Assembly (NCBI GenBank): GCA_937895305.1
Contig: CALAXS010000595.1
Span: 1 to 11,553 of the forward strand
Source of the DNA: an uncultured bacterium
GTDB taxonomy: Bacteria > Hydrogenedentota > Hydrogenedentia > Hydrogenedentales > JAEUWI01
Length of the DNA: 11,553 bases
Reading direction: 5' to 3'
Of the stretch, positions 1 to 6,913 are shown in pieces. Each line of letters starts with the position of its first letter. Position 1 is the first letter of the stretch. A program made the translations under genes and the position numbers. Below the pieces are notes generated by a model. The model was given only the letters and a program-made list of their open reading frames with translations, was not told the origin of the DNA and ran no database searches.

Positions 1-33
1 TTTACCCGAACCGTTTGATTCGATAATCAACGA

Positions 34-94
34 GGTATGCATACCAAATTTCTCCCTGCAATGGATTGGATTTATGGTCGTATGTGATCATACG
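34..94. promoter_or_regulatory. Two palindromes upstream of the fructosamine-kinase gene
   Basis: Positions 34-45 are a perfect 12-base palindrome (GGTATGCATACC). Positions 79-94 are an inverted repeat with 6-base arms CGTATG/CATACG around TGAT. Both contain GTATG facing CATAC, with spacers of 0 and 4 bases and centres about 47 bp apart. They could be operator half-sites or RNA hairpins. The unequal spacing argues against a single dimeric regulator, so this is a weak call. The rest of 1-183 shows no recognisable gene. Confidence 0.2.
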
Positions 95-171
95 TTCAGG
101 GATTGTAACAAGTAGGGTACACCGTAGTAAAGCAACCCGGTGCTTACTTTATTCCTTTGCGGGTGCTGGTG

Positions 172-177
172 TAATCT
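172..177 (+). promoter_or_regulatory. Putative -10 hexamer at leaderless spacing
   Basis: TAATCT ends six bases before the ATG at 184, and there is no Shine-Dalgarno sequence upstream of that ATG. A transcript starting about seven bases after the hexamer would begin at the A of ATG. The same geometry is seen at 5283-5288 and 9222-9227. No convincing -35 element is visible. Confidence 0.3.
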
Positions 178-183
178 TGGGCC

Positions 184-1041
184 ATGAATGCACAGACCCG
201 TGAGCATATCGCTGAGCATCTTGGCCATAAAATTCTACAGTGCCAACCCTTGCAGGGTGGATGTATTGGTGAAGTGTATCGTGTTGACCTGGATTCCGGA
301 TCCTCTGTGGTTGCCAAGGTGGACAGCAGTGCCCAGCCGACGCTTACTATAGAGGGGGATATGCTCACTTATCTGCGGGAGCACAGTGCCCTTCCGGTAC
401 CCACCGTGCTCCTCAACACGCCGCAACTCCTGTTAATGGAACACCTTCGGGGGGACAGCCATTTTTCTGACCCGGCACAAAAACACGCCGCCGAGTTGCT
501 GGCGGCCCTCCACAGCAACAGTGCTACAACCTTTGGCCTGGATTGGGACACACGCATCGGCGCCCTCCACCAGCCCAATTCACAAGAAAGCGATTGGCTC
601 ACCTTTTTTCGGGATCACCGTATACTGCACATGACGGATCTGGCGCGGGAGGAAGGGGTGATGCCTGCCGGGTTGCACCAGCGATTGCATCGTTTTGCAG
701 CAGATTTGGATAAATTTATCAAGGCACCTGTCCGTCCAGCGCTCTTGCATGGGGATGTGTGGACCACCAATGTACTGGCAGCCGGAAACCGGATCACAGG
801 ATTTATCGACCCGGCAATATATTATGGGCACCCGGAAATTGAGTTGGCGTTCACCACGTTGTTTGGCACCTTCGGCACGCCATTCTTTGAACGTTATCAC
901 GAAATTTCGCCGATTTCGTCCGGATTTTTCGAAATCCGGAAGGAAATCTATAACCTTTACCCATTGTTGGTCCATGTACGCCTCTTCGGAGCGGGCTACC
1001 TGAGCGGCATTGAGCGCTGTATTTCCCGTCACGGATATTGA
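184..1041 (+). CDS. Fructosamine kinase family protein (FN3K-like)
   Basis: This 285-residue protein fits the fructosamine/ketosamine-3-kinase family (usual length about 290). These cytosolic kinases phosphorylate sugars attached to protein amines so that the adduct breaks down. Visible landmarks are the N-lobe GGCIGEVYRV segment near residue 26, a VAK lysine (K45) for ATP, the HGDVWTTN catalytic loop (H189, D191, N196) and FIDPA with the metal-binding D209. The C-terminal helical part is complete. The ATG at 184 has no ribosome binding site but sits six bases after a TANNNT hexamer. The next gene starts 93 bases downstream on the same strand, and a methionine sulfoxide reductase follows, so a protein-repair role is plausible. 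Its coding strand is C-rich (line 481-540 has 15 G and 22 C), unlike its G-rich neighbours. The family is confident; the true substrate is not known. Confidence 0.9.
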   Translation: MNAQTREHIAEHLGHKILQCQPLQGGCIGEVYRVDLDSGSSVVAKVDSSAQPTLTIEGDMLTYLREHSALPVPTVLLNTPQLLLMEHLRGDSHFSDPAQKHAAELLAALHSNSATTFGLDWDTRIGALHQPNSQESDWLTFFRDHRILHMTDLAREEGVMPAGLHQRLHRFAADLDKFIKAPVRPALLHGDVWTTNVLAAGNRITGFIDPAIYYGHPEIELAFTTLFGTFGTPFFERYHEISPISSGFFEIRKEIYNLYPLLVHVRLFGAGYLSGIERCISRHGY

Positions 1042-1066
1042 AATAGATTGTACTATGGCGAGAATG

Positions 1067-1083
1067 AACCAGTAGCACTGGTT
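1067..1083 (+). terminator. Short hairpin after the fructosamine-kinase gene
   Basis: Perfect 7-base arms AACCAGT and ACTGGTT surround AGC, 25 bases after the upstream stop codon, followed by a weak T-rich TTTCT. This could be a weak intrinsic terminator, an attenuator, or an operator for the next gene. The poor T tract keeps confidence low. Confidence 0.3.
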
Positions 1084-1134
1084 TCTGAATACTTAGCGTC
1101 GAAATACGTCTACTTTAGCAGGAGGATGAATAGC

Positions 1135-1977
1135 ATGGCTGATCCCAATGACATTCCCCATCTGATTAAGTTACTGGATGATCCGTCGGACACGGTGCGT
1201 GCGGCATTGGCGGAAGAATTTGTTGCCTTTGGATCGAAGCTGGAACCTTTGATGGATGTGCTACCGGAACCACCGGACGTATTACAGCGGCAGGATATAC
1301 AGAATCTGGTGGCGGATTATCATCGTGACTGGTTGTTGCGGATGTGGCCGGACTGGTATGCCATGGAAGGGTTTGCGGAGAAGATTGAGACTGCGTTGGG
1401 CTTGTTGGCGCGATATATGAATGGTACGGGCTATGAGGTATCCCTGGGCCGTTTGCTGGATAAGCTGGCGGGGGAGTTCCTGCGGACTGAGGCCCCTTTG
1501 GACGGTCGGGCGTTGGCGGAATTCCTTTTTGAGGTGAAGGGCTATGCTGGTGCGAAGGAGACCTATTACGATCCGAAAAACAGTAATATGTTGTATGTGC
1601 TGGAAGCGAAGCGGGGTATTCCCATAACGCTGGCAGCGTTATATATACTGGTGGGGCATCGCCTGGGTATATCGATTCAGGGCTGTAATTGGCCGGGGCA
1701 TTTTATGGCGCGGGTCATCGTGGATGGGGAACCCATGTTGGTGGATGGTTTTAATGGGGGGATGTGCGTAACGGAGGAGGGCTTTCTGGCGATGCAGGGT
1801 CCGTCGCTGGAGGCCGCTCGGCATGTACTGGCACAGGAGTTGACGGCGGAGGCATTTATGGCGCGAGTCCTGACGAATCTGGTGCGGGCCTATGAGGAGG
1901 GGGAGCATTTCGCGAATCGTCAGTTGATGCTGACGTTACTGAAAGAGGTACAGGGGGAACTCCGAAATGAGAAGTAG
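1135..1977 (+). CDS. SirB1/transglutaminase-like family protein with HEAT-like N-terminus
   Basis: The 280-residue product has a short helical HEAT-like segment at residues about 5-40 (IPHLIKLLDDPSDTVRAAL), then a SirB1/transglutaminase-like domain (Transglut_core2 type). Typical family features are the AKRGIPITLAALYILVGHRLG helix and the PGHF motif, here CNWPGHF with C184 and H189, followed by VDGF with D204. Cys, His and Asp are thus present in transglutaminase-like order, but activity is unproven for the family. I chose the ATG at 1135 because AGGAGG (1120-1125) lies nine bases upstream. The in-frame ATG at 1126 is too close to it, and a TTG at 1048 has no ribosome binding site. No signal peptide is visible, so it is probably cytosolic. 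Base composition is strongly G-rich (line 1741-1800 has 28 G and 6 C), unlike the gene before it. The biological role is unknown. Confidence 0.82.
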   Translation: MADPNDIPHLIKLLDDPSDTVRAALAEEFVAFGSKLEPLMDVLPEPPDVLQRQDIQNLVADYHRDWLLRMWPDWYAMEGFAEKIETALGLLARYMNGTGYEVSLGRLLDKLAGEFLRTEAPLDGRALAEFLFEVKGYAGAKETYYDPKNSNMLYVLEAKRGIPITLAALYILVGHRLGISIQGCNWPGHFMARVIVDGEPMLVDGFNGGMCVTEEGFLAMQGPSLEAARHVLAQELTAEAFMARVLTNLVRAYEEGEHFANRQLMLTLLKEVQGELRNEK

Positions 1978-2012
1978 CTACCAAGCTTATGTATTCCAAG
2001 TGTTTTCCATTA

Positions 2013-2078
2013 GGACCAAAAGATTGCTACGTCACCTCGGCGTGGCAGAATTGTGCATGCCAAGACGAGTAAGGTGAC
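2013..2078. repeat. Degenerate repeat relic with hairpin
   Basis: The start (GGACCAAAAGATTGC) resembles the edge of the repeat at 3658-3674 (GGACCAAGAGATTGC). Inside it, 2031-2047 (GTCACCT ... GTGGCA) pairs imperfectly with 2058-2078 (TGCCA ... AGGTGAC), with a four-base bulge. It lies just after the SirB1-like gene and may help end its transcript, but no T tract follows. Confidence 0.45.
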
Positions 2079-2205
2079 ATTCCTTGCTAATGCTGTAGGG
2101 GCCGGAAAACACCAGAATCTATGGTTTACTTTAATTCACCCGAACAGTATGATCCAGTGTGACCCGAATTTGTATCCTGCTAACCAGCACTGTGGGGAAC
2201 GCGCC

Positions 2206-2292
2206 ATGAAGATTGATATTGTTAAGGATAATGCATATTGCATCCTTACCCTGTGTTTAATAGTATTGCTGGTGGCGTTTGGGACTGGGTGA
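2206..2292 (+). CDS. Possible 28-residue single-span membrane peptide
   Basis: An ATG at 2206 opens a 28-codon frame reading MKIDIVKDNAYC, then a hydrophobic stretch ILTLCLIVLLVAFG. A GGGGA sequence about eight bases upstream could serve as a ribosome binding site. It is the only gene-like item in 1978-2379. A charged start followed by one hydrophobic span is typical of small membrane proteins, but a frame this short arises easily by chance and I recognise no family. It overlaps no other gene and ends just before the promoter of the Msr gene. Confidence 0.2.
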   Translation: MKIDIVKDNAYCILTLCLIVLLVAFGTG

Positions 2293-2294
2293 CA

Positions 2295-2323
2295 TTGACC
2301 TGCTCCCGGAGTGAATGTAGGAT
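2295..2323 (+). promoter_or_regulatory. Sigma-70-type promoter for msrBA
   Basis: TTGACC (2295-2300), a 17-base spacer and TAGGAT (2318-2323) give a good housekeeping promoter: five of six and four of six consensus bases. The predicted start near 2330 leaves a leader of about 50 bases before the Msr start codon. It suggests msrBA is transcribed separately from the two genes before it. Confidence 0.5.
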
Positions 2324-2379
2324 AGAGTATTGGATAGTTGTTTTATGATGACAGGCGTTTACACAGGGATTACCGGATA

Positions 2380-3603
2380 ATGAAAAAGATATTGATTGCA
2401 GGTCTAGTTCTGATTGCCGTAGCGGCTTTTTATGAATATGGTGTTGAGCGTGAGCAGCCCTATACCGATATTGTTGAAGCGTCAGGCCTGGAGCCCACAT
2501 TGGGCGATAAAATACCGCTGCGTTTTTTTGATGAATCGGGTGCCCTGGCTGAGGCTGTATCGGTGCCTAAGGTGGATTATGGAGTGGAGGGTTGGGACAG
2601 GAAGCTGACGGACAATCAGTTTTATGTCTTACGTCAAAAGGGAACAGAACGGGCTTTTACAGGAGCGCTATTGGAGAACAAACAAGCCGGGGTATACATC
2701 TGCGCCGGGTGTAATCTTCCCCTGTTTGCGTCGGATTCGAAATTCAAGTCGGGTACGGGGTGGCCCAGCTTTTTTACGCCTATAGCCAAGGAGAATGTGG
2801 CGGAACTGCGGGATGAAACGGCGGGAATGGTGCGCGTGGAAGTATTATGCGCGCGCTGTGATGGCCATCTGGGCCATGTATTCGAAGATGGACCGCAACC
2901 AACAGGTCTGCGCTATTGCCTGAATTCGGAATCGCTTCGATTTACCAGGAATGATGCAGTCAATGCATTAACGGCAGATGCTTATGGGGCTCCATTGGGG
3001 GAAGTGGAGGTCGCGAAGGAAGACATAGCAGTGTTGCCGAAAGCAGTGCAAGATGTTGCGTTGACTGAAAAAGCGGGCGAGGCGAAGCTGGTGCTGGCGG
3101 GGGGCTGCTTCTGGTGTACGGAGGGTATCTTTGAGTCAGTGGATGGAGTGAAGTCGGTGGTGTCGGGGTATATTGGTGGTGATCCGGAACGTGCGGATTA
3201 TAAGGCGGTGTGTACAGGTACGACGGGCCATGCGGAAGCTATTGAAATCACGTATGACCCGGCGAAACGTTCTGTAGGTGATTTGTTACGGGTCTTTTTC
3301 TCGACCCATGATCCGACGACGAAGGACATGCAGTATCCGGATCGGGGTACCCAATATCGGTCAGCAGTGTTTTATAAAGACGATGCAGAGAAGGCCTTGA
3401 CCGATGCCTATATCCAGCAGTTGAACGCTGCAAAAGCCTTTACTGATCCCATCGTAACGACGCTGGAACCGTTGTCGGAATTTTTTCCCGCGGAGGCGTA
3501 TCACCAGGATTTCCTGAAACAGAATTCGGATCATCCGTATATGAAGCGGTGGTATCCGGCGAAGAAAGCGAAGCTGGAGAAGTTGTTGAAGGCGGGGCTG
3601 TAG
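2380..3603 (+). CDS. msrBA: Membrane-anchored MsrB-MsrA fusion, peptide methionine sulfoxide reductase
   Basis: The 407-residue enzyme repairs both stereoisomers of methionine sulfoxide in proteins. Residues 1-20 (MKKILIAGLVLIAVAAFYEY) form a hydrophobic N-terminal signal or anchor, so the enzyme probably faces the periplasm. The MsrB domain (about 70-195) has zinc pairs C108/C111 and C157/C160, the SGTGWPSFF and HLGHVFEDGP motifs, and catalytic C180 in RYCLNSESL. The MsrA domain (about 238-400) has catalytic C243 in GCFWC and the GTTGHAEAIE and GTQYRSAVFY motifs. The order B then A is the reverse of the PilB-type A-B arrangement. The MsrB position that is Cys in E. coli (GCGWPSF) is Thr here, and the MsrA C-terminus has no Cys, so recycling must use other cysteines such as C246 or an external reductant. 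I chose ATG 2380 over the upstream TTG at 2338 because the signal sequence begins there. The ribosome binding site is weak (AGGG, 12 bases upstream). Confidence 0.93.
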   Translation: MKKILIAGLVLIAVAAFYEYGVEREQPYTDIVEASGLEPTLGDKIPLRFFDESGALAEAVSVPKVDYGVEGWDRKLTDNQFYVLRQKGTERAFTGALLENKQAGVYICAGCNLPLFASDSKFKSGTGWPSFFTPIAKENVAELRDETAGMVRVEVLCARCDGHLGHVFEDGPQPTGLRYCLNSESLRFTRNDAVNALTADAYGAPLGEVEVAKEDIAVLPKAVQDVALTEKAGEAKLVLAGGCFWCTEGIFESVDGVKSVVSGYIGGDPERADYKAVCTGTTGHAEAIEITYDPAKRSVGDLLRVFFSTHDPTTKDMQYPDRGTQYRSAVFYKDDAEKALTDAYIQQLNAAKAFTDPIVTTLEPLSEFFPAEAYHQDFLKQNSDHPYMKRWYPAKKAKLEKLLKAGL

Positions 3604-3660
3604 GGCGTATTAAGGTAGACATGCGCCATCTGTTGTTGTAGCACATCACGACTATGGGAC

Positions 3661-3774
3661 CAAGAGATTGCCGCACCTCGCTCCACTCGGTTCGCAATGA
3701 CGCGCGGGATTTAGGCGATGACAACTACCCTCCACGTCATTGCGAGGAGGCTCCGCCGACGCGGCAATCTCTTG
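3661..3774. repeat. Inverted pair of dispersed repeats between convergent genes
   Basis: Copy one (3665-3702) begins AGATTGCCGCACCTCGC; copy two (3735-3770) begins CGTCATTGCGAGGAGG and is in opposite orientation. Outer arms 3661-3674 and 3761-3774 are perfect 14-base complements, and 3693-3702 and 3735-3744 are perfect 10-base complements. The whole block could fold as one long hairpin. It lies between the 3' ends of msrBA and the sulfatase gene and may serve as a two-way terminator or mRNA stabiliser. Another copy in the second orientation is at 9589-9622. The rest of 3604-3824 shows no gene. Confidence 0.75.
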
Positions 3775-3824
3775 CTCGCAATGGCTTTATGGATGAGGAG
3801 AACGCAGCTCAACGTTAAAGTGCT

Positions 3825-5276
3825 TTAGGGTTTGTATTCGTCGTTAGGCACAGCGAATTGTGCATTGACGCCTTTATGCCAGGCGTGGAGTTTTTGCTGT
3901 AGGGCCTTTACGCGGTCGCCTTGGGTCTGGGCGAGGTTATTGGATTCGGCGAGGTCGTCTTTGAGGTTGTAGAGTTCGACTTTGTTGTCCTGGGTGTATT
4001 CGATGAGTTTCCAGTCGCCGGAACGAATGGCGGTGACGGGGGTGGTGTTGAAGTAGTAGTGGGGGTAATGGAAGAAGAGGTCTTCACGGTCGAGGGTGAT
4101 GTCACTATTTTCGAGCAGGGGCTTTAGATTTATACCGTCGAGAGCATCGATTTTTTGAGTTGATTTGGTCTGGAGTAGTTCCATGAAAGTGGGGTAAAAA
4201 TCGGTAGAGATGACCGGGGTGTCACTGGTGGTATTGGCGGTGGTGATGCCGGGCCATTTGATGATGAGGGGTACGCGGATACCGCCTTCGTAGAGGGAAC
4301 CTTTGCCGGAGCGCAGGGGGACTTGGGTGGTGACGACTTCGCCTTCACGCACCTGGTCGAAGCCGCCGTTATCGGAGAAAAAAACAACGAGGGTGTTGTC
4401 TGCGATGTGGTGCTCTTCCAGTTTGGCGAGGAGGCGGCCTATGTTTTCGTCGAGGCTATGAATCATAGCGGCGTAGGTGGCGTTGTTGTGGGTCATGCCT
4501 TCTTTGATTTTTTGTTTGTAGTATTCCACCAGTTCGGGTTTGCCTTCGATAGGGGTATGGGGATTGTGGTAGGCCATGTGGAGGAAGAAGGGCTGGTCGT
4601 GAACCTGGTCGAGTACGTTGAGTGCTTCGTCGGTGAGACGGTCGGTGAGGTAGTCGCCTTCTTTTCCGAAACCGAGTCCGGGGACGTAGCGGTATTCCAT
4701 CTCGCCGTTGCCTTTGTCGCGCCATGCAGCGTAGGGATAAAAGAAGGAGCGGGGTGCGCCCCAGTGGGTACCGCCGATGTTGATATCGAAGCCCTGGGCC
4801 TCGGGGTAGTGTTCGCTGTCGCCGAGGTGCCATTTACCGATGTGGGCGGTGGTGTAGCCTGCGCCTTTAAACAGTTCGGCCAGGGTGAGGTATTGCAATC
4901 CCAGGTGCGGCTCCGTTAATGGTGGTGCGAGGGGCTTGTCTCCTTTGTGCGATTGACGTTCTACCGCGGCTTCGTGCCAGGTGGTCATGTTGAGGCGGGC
5001 GGGGTGCTTGCCGGACAGGATAGAGGCGCGGGTGGGACTACAGATGGGACTGGCGGCGTAGGCGTTGGTGAAGCGCATGCCCTGGGCTGCGAGGCCGTCG
5101 ATGTTGGGGGTTTCGTGGAGATCGGAACCGTAGCAAGCGGGTCCGGTCCAGCCCATGTCGTCCACGAGAATAAAGAGGACGTTGGTGGGGGCAGCGATTG
5201 CAGACAGGGCATTCAGGCAGATGAGTATTGCAATGAGACTCAGGAGGATGTGTTTTCTTGGGTGTGGATTTTTCAT
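3825..5276 (-). CDS. Secreted formylglycine-dependent sulfatase (arylsulfatase family)
   Basis: From the ATG at 5276 this is a 483-residue alkaline-phosphatase-superfamily sulfatase that hydrolyses sulfate esters. Residues 1-28 form a Sec signal peptide (KNPHPRKH, then a hydrophobic core, AIA before A29), so it acts in the periplasm or outside. Metal ligands D39/D40 lie in VDDMGW. C79-S-P-T-R83 is the Cys-type site converted to formylglycine, which needs a maturase encoded elsewhere. GKWHLG supplies K148 and H150, SDNGG supplies D302 and N303, and K325 is in SGKGSLYEGG. An alternative ATG at 5294 adds six residues (MAYNAA) before the signal. I prefer 5276 because TATAAT ends six bases before it; neither start has a ribosome binding site. 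It is separated from the cytochrome gene by 353 bases with a terminator and repeats, so it is probably its own transcript. The substrate cannot be told from sequence. Confidence 0.93.
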   Translation of the reverse strand: MKNPHPRKHILLSLIAILICLNALSAIAAPTNVLFILVDDMGWTGPACYGSDLHETPNIDGLAAQGMRFTNAYAASPICSPTRASILSGKHPARLNMTTWHEAAVERQSHKGDKPLAPPLTEPHLGLQYLTLAELFKGAGYTTAHIGKWHLGDSEHYPEAQGFDINIGGTHWGAPRSFFYPYAAWRDKGNGEMEYRYVPGLGFGKEGDYLTDRLTDEALNVLDQVHDQPFFLHMAYHNPHTPIEGKPELVEYYKQKIKEGMTHNNATYAAMIHSLDENIGRLLAKLEEHHIADNTLVVFFSDNGGFDQVREGEVVTTQVPLRSGKGSLYEGGIRVPLIIKWPGITTANTTSDTPVISTDFYPTFMELLQTKSTQKIDALDGINLKPLLENSDITLDREDLFFHYPHYYFNTTPVTAIRSGDWKLIEYTQDNKVELYNLKDDLAESNNLAQTQGDRVKALQQKLHAWHKGVNAQFAVPNDEYKP

Positions 5277-5282
5277 GGCTGC

Positions 5283-5288
5283 ATTATA
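5283..5288 (-). promoter_or_regulatory. Consensus -10 box at leaderless spacing, sulfatase gene
   Basis: On the - strand a perfect TATAAT is followed by GCAGCC and the ATG at 5276. No ribosome binding site is present. The 12 bases before ATG match those before the phosphodiesterase gene in ten positions (TATAMTGCAKCC). Transcription from here would start at or beside the start codon. No -35 match is evident. Confidence 0.4.
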
Positions 5289-5325
5289 GGCCATGACGGG
5301 CGGGGGGATGGAAGAATAATTTTAA

Positions 5326-5361
5326 GCACCGAAGGCCACAGAAGCCATAGCACGGCAGGCA
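5326..5361 (+). repeat. Degenerate copy of a CACAGAGG-type intergenic sequence
   Basis: AAGCACCGAAGGCCACAGA here resembles AACCACAGAGGGCACAAAG just after the GMC oxidoreductase stop (11379-11407). The match is imperfect and the function unknown. The whole 5295-5629 interval holds this, two hairpin repeats and a terminator, but no gene. Confidence 0.25.
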
Positions 5362-5436
5362 ATAAGGGGAGGGGAAGGACGGGGCTTGCTTTAATGCTCA
5401 GTTATCGCACAAAGATCTGGCTAGGTATTACCACGG

Positions 5437-5464
5437 GGGGATTCCCAATCAAGTTGGGAATGAC
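5437..5464 (-). repeat. GTCATTCCC-type hairpin repeat
   Basis: Read on the - strand it begins GTCATTCCCAACTTG. Arms ATTCCCAA and TTGGGAAT (5454-5461 and 5441-5448) pair perfectly around a five-base loop. It shares its outer GTCATTCCC/GGGAATC frame with the copy at 9311-9351, but its stem tip differs. Confidence 0.6.
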
Positions 5465-5510
5465 AAGAGTTTAAAATTGTTGTACATCTCTCGCCGGGTG
5501 TTTTTTCCGC

Positions 5511-5547
5511 TTTCCGGGGCGAGATCCCCTGTGTATGCATTCCCAAG
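5511..5547 (+). repeat. Compound repeat, degenerate copy
   Basis: TTTCCGGGGCG, then CCCC, then GTGTATGCATTCCCAAG match the element at 9400-9436 in order and spacing. The G/C hairpin arms are partly decayed here, and the second hairpin (from 5548 on) has diverged. Confidence 0.55.
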
Positions 5548-5584
5548 GTGCGGAGCCACACTGGCAAAAAGCATGGTAATGGGG

Positions 5585-5622
5585 AAACAAAAGCGGGCAA
5601 CACATGTGTTTGTATTGCCCGC
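5585..5622 (-). terminator. Intrinsic terminator of the heptaheme cytochrome gene
   Basis: On the - strand, eight bases after the cytochrome stop codon, GCGGGCAA (5622-5615) pairs perfectly with TTGCCCGC (5600-5593) around a 14-base loop and is followed by TTTTGTTT (5592-5585). This is a clear rho-independent terminator and separates the cytochrome from the sulfatase gene. Confidence 0.8.
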
Positions 5623-5629
5623 ATATATT

Positions 5630-6868
5630 TTAGTTAACGGATGCGGTGAGGATACGTTCGAGAAGTGACTTTTTGTCGTCGTCCTCATCATCTTCGTCTT
5701 CGATTTCCCCGTCGTCGGAATGGTGCTCGAAGCCGCCGGGAACGGATTCGTGGCAGACGGTGCAGGTATCAATGACACCTACGTGACCTTGCCATTCGAC
5801 GGCCTGGACGTTATCGGCAGCGGTGACGGTGGGGGTAATGGCGTGGGGGCTGCCGTGGCATGCGGCGCAGTGAATGCCCTGATGACCTTTGGCGTTGCGA
5901 TAGAGGACACCTTGGGGTTCAAACTCAAATTCTTCGCGATCGTGGCAATCGTCGCAGCGGGGTTCATCGAGCCAGGGGCGACGTGCAGGGTTGGCCACAG
6001 CGGCCATGTCGCCGTGACAATCGGTGCAGCCGATGCCTTCGCTATAGTGGATGTCGCGTTGGCATTGGGTGACCTGGCCGGGGTGGCATGCGTAACAGGT
6101 TTCCTGGAGTGCGGCGACAGGGCCCATGCGGGTGGCGTGGGAGCCGTGCATGGCGTGGGATAGCGATGGGTCGCCATGGGTGCCGAGGGGTTCTTGTCCG
6201 TGACAGTTCATGCAGGCGACGGGTTTGGAATTCATGAGGTCGGTGTCGTGCATTTCGTCATGCTTGGAAAGGATGTCGTCGTTGACGGATTTATCCGGTG
6301 AGGTGTGACAGAGGTTGCAGGAGATCTCCCAGGAGACGGGAACCACGGCGTGGGTCTGGGCCACTTGAACGCCATCTTTCTTCACGGTGATTTCTGCGAG
6401 AGGATAAGGGTTGAGGGTCTGGTCGTCCATGATGGGCGTGACGGGAATCCCGGTAACGTTCCAGTCGCCGTTGCCTGTGTAGGTCATGGTGCCGGAGAGG
6501 CCGTTGCCAGTGAGGCCTACGTTGTCGGGGAGGTCAACGCCAAAGAGCGCAACGTCATAGTCCCAGAAGTCGGTCTTGTCGACAGAAGTTGTGTTGCCGG
6601 GGATGGTGTATTCGACGGTGATGCCGGAGGCAATGATGTCAGGTTCGTGACCGTTACGACGAATGACCTGGGCGTGGAGGGTGTTGAAGGGCGGCAGGAT
6701 CATCATATCGCCGAAATCCTGGTTCATGCAATGCATGCCGAGGTCGTTGTAGCCGAGGACTACGTATTCGCCTTTGCCTTCGCCGGGCGGATCGGTAGGA
6801 CATCCTGACAAAATGAAAAGACCTGCAAATAGAAAGGTCGTGTATTTAAATATGTGTTGAATTCCCAT
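5630..6868 (-). CDS. Seven-heme c-type cytochrome lipoprotein
   Basis: The 412-residue product starts with a lipoprotein signal (LFILSGC, lipid-attached C23), so it is exported and anchored to the inner or outer membrane. Residues about 34-175 form a heme-free domain with YNDLGMHCMNQDF, including a lone C47. Residues 184-373 carry seven CxxCH heme sites beginning at C184, C219, C258, C281, C305, C334 and C369. Many extra histidines (for example in KHDEMHD, HGDPSLSHAMHGSH, DIHYSEG) could be second axial ligands. The C-terminus has an acidic run (residues 385-398) and then a short basic, hydrophobic tail. It likely carries electrons across or outside the periplasm, but no porin, quinol oxidase or terminal reductase lies nearby to show a partner. 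GGGAAGAG upstream of ATG 6868 is a plausible ribosome binding site, and a strong terminator follows the stop. It is probably monocistronic. The precise electron acceptor is unknown. Confidence 0.9.
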   Translation of the reverse strand: MGIQHIFKYTTFLFAGLFILSGCPTDPPGEGKGEYVVLGYNDLGMHCMNQDFGDMMILPPFNTLHAQVIRRNGHEPDIIASGITVEYTIPGNTTSVDKTDFWDYDVALFGVDLPDNVGLTGNGLSGTMTYTGNGDWNVTGIPVTPIMDDQTLNPYPLAEITVKKDGVQVAQTHAVVPVSWEISCNLCHTSPDKSVNDDILSKHDEMHDTDLMNSKPVACMNCHGQEPLGTHGDPSLSHAMHGSHATRMGPVAALQETCYACHPGQVTQCQRDIHYSEGIGCTDCHGDMAAVANPARRPWLDEPRCDDCHDREEFEFEPQGVLYRNAKGHQGIHCAACHGSPHAITPTVTAADNVQAVEWQGHVGVIDTCTVCHESVPGGFEHHSDDGEIEDEDDEDDDKKSLLERILTASVN

Positions 6869-6880
6869 GGTTCTCTTCCC

Positions 6881-6901
6881 AATATACGTCTGTACGACGT
6901 A
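6881..6901 (-). promoter_or_regulatory. Putative -10 box with overlapping inverted repeat, cytochrome gene
   Basis: TATATT (6886-6881 on the - strand) lies 12 bases before the cytochrome start codon. Partly overlapping it, 6885-6901 is an inverted repeat with arms TACGTC and GACGTA around five bases. A repressor bound there would cover the promoter. Both elements are short, so this is a suggestion only. Confidence 0.3.
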
Positions 6902-6913
6902 CCACCGGGAATA

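Noticed and set aside
2..115. Open frame of 37 codons entering from the left edge, + strand
   Set aside because: It could be the tail of a gene outside the window, but it is short enough to be open by chance and shows no motif.
580..1032. Open frame of 150 codons on the - strand
   Set aside because: It is antisense to the fructosamine-kinase gene, which has full catalytic motifs.
1048..1134. TTG start extending the SirB1-like gene by 29 residues
   Set aside because: There is no ribosome binding site at 1048, while AGGAGG is ideally placed for ATG 1135. The extra residues also span the hairpin at 1067-1083.
4323..4919. Open frame of 198 codons on the + strand
   Set aside because: It lies antisense inside the well-supported sulfatase gene, is low in complexity (Val, Gly, Phe and Glu rich) and matches no family I know.
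5720..6163. Open frame of 147 codons on the + strand
   Set aside because: It is antisense to the CxxCH-rich part of the cytochrome gene and shows no domain.
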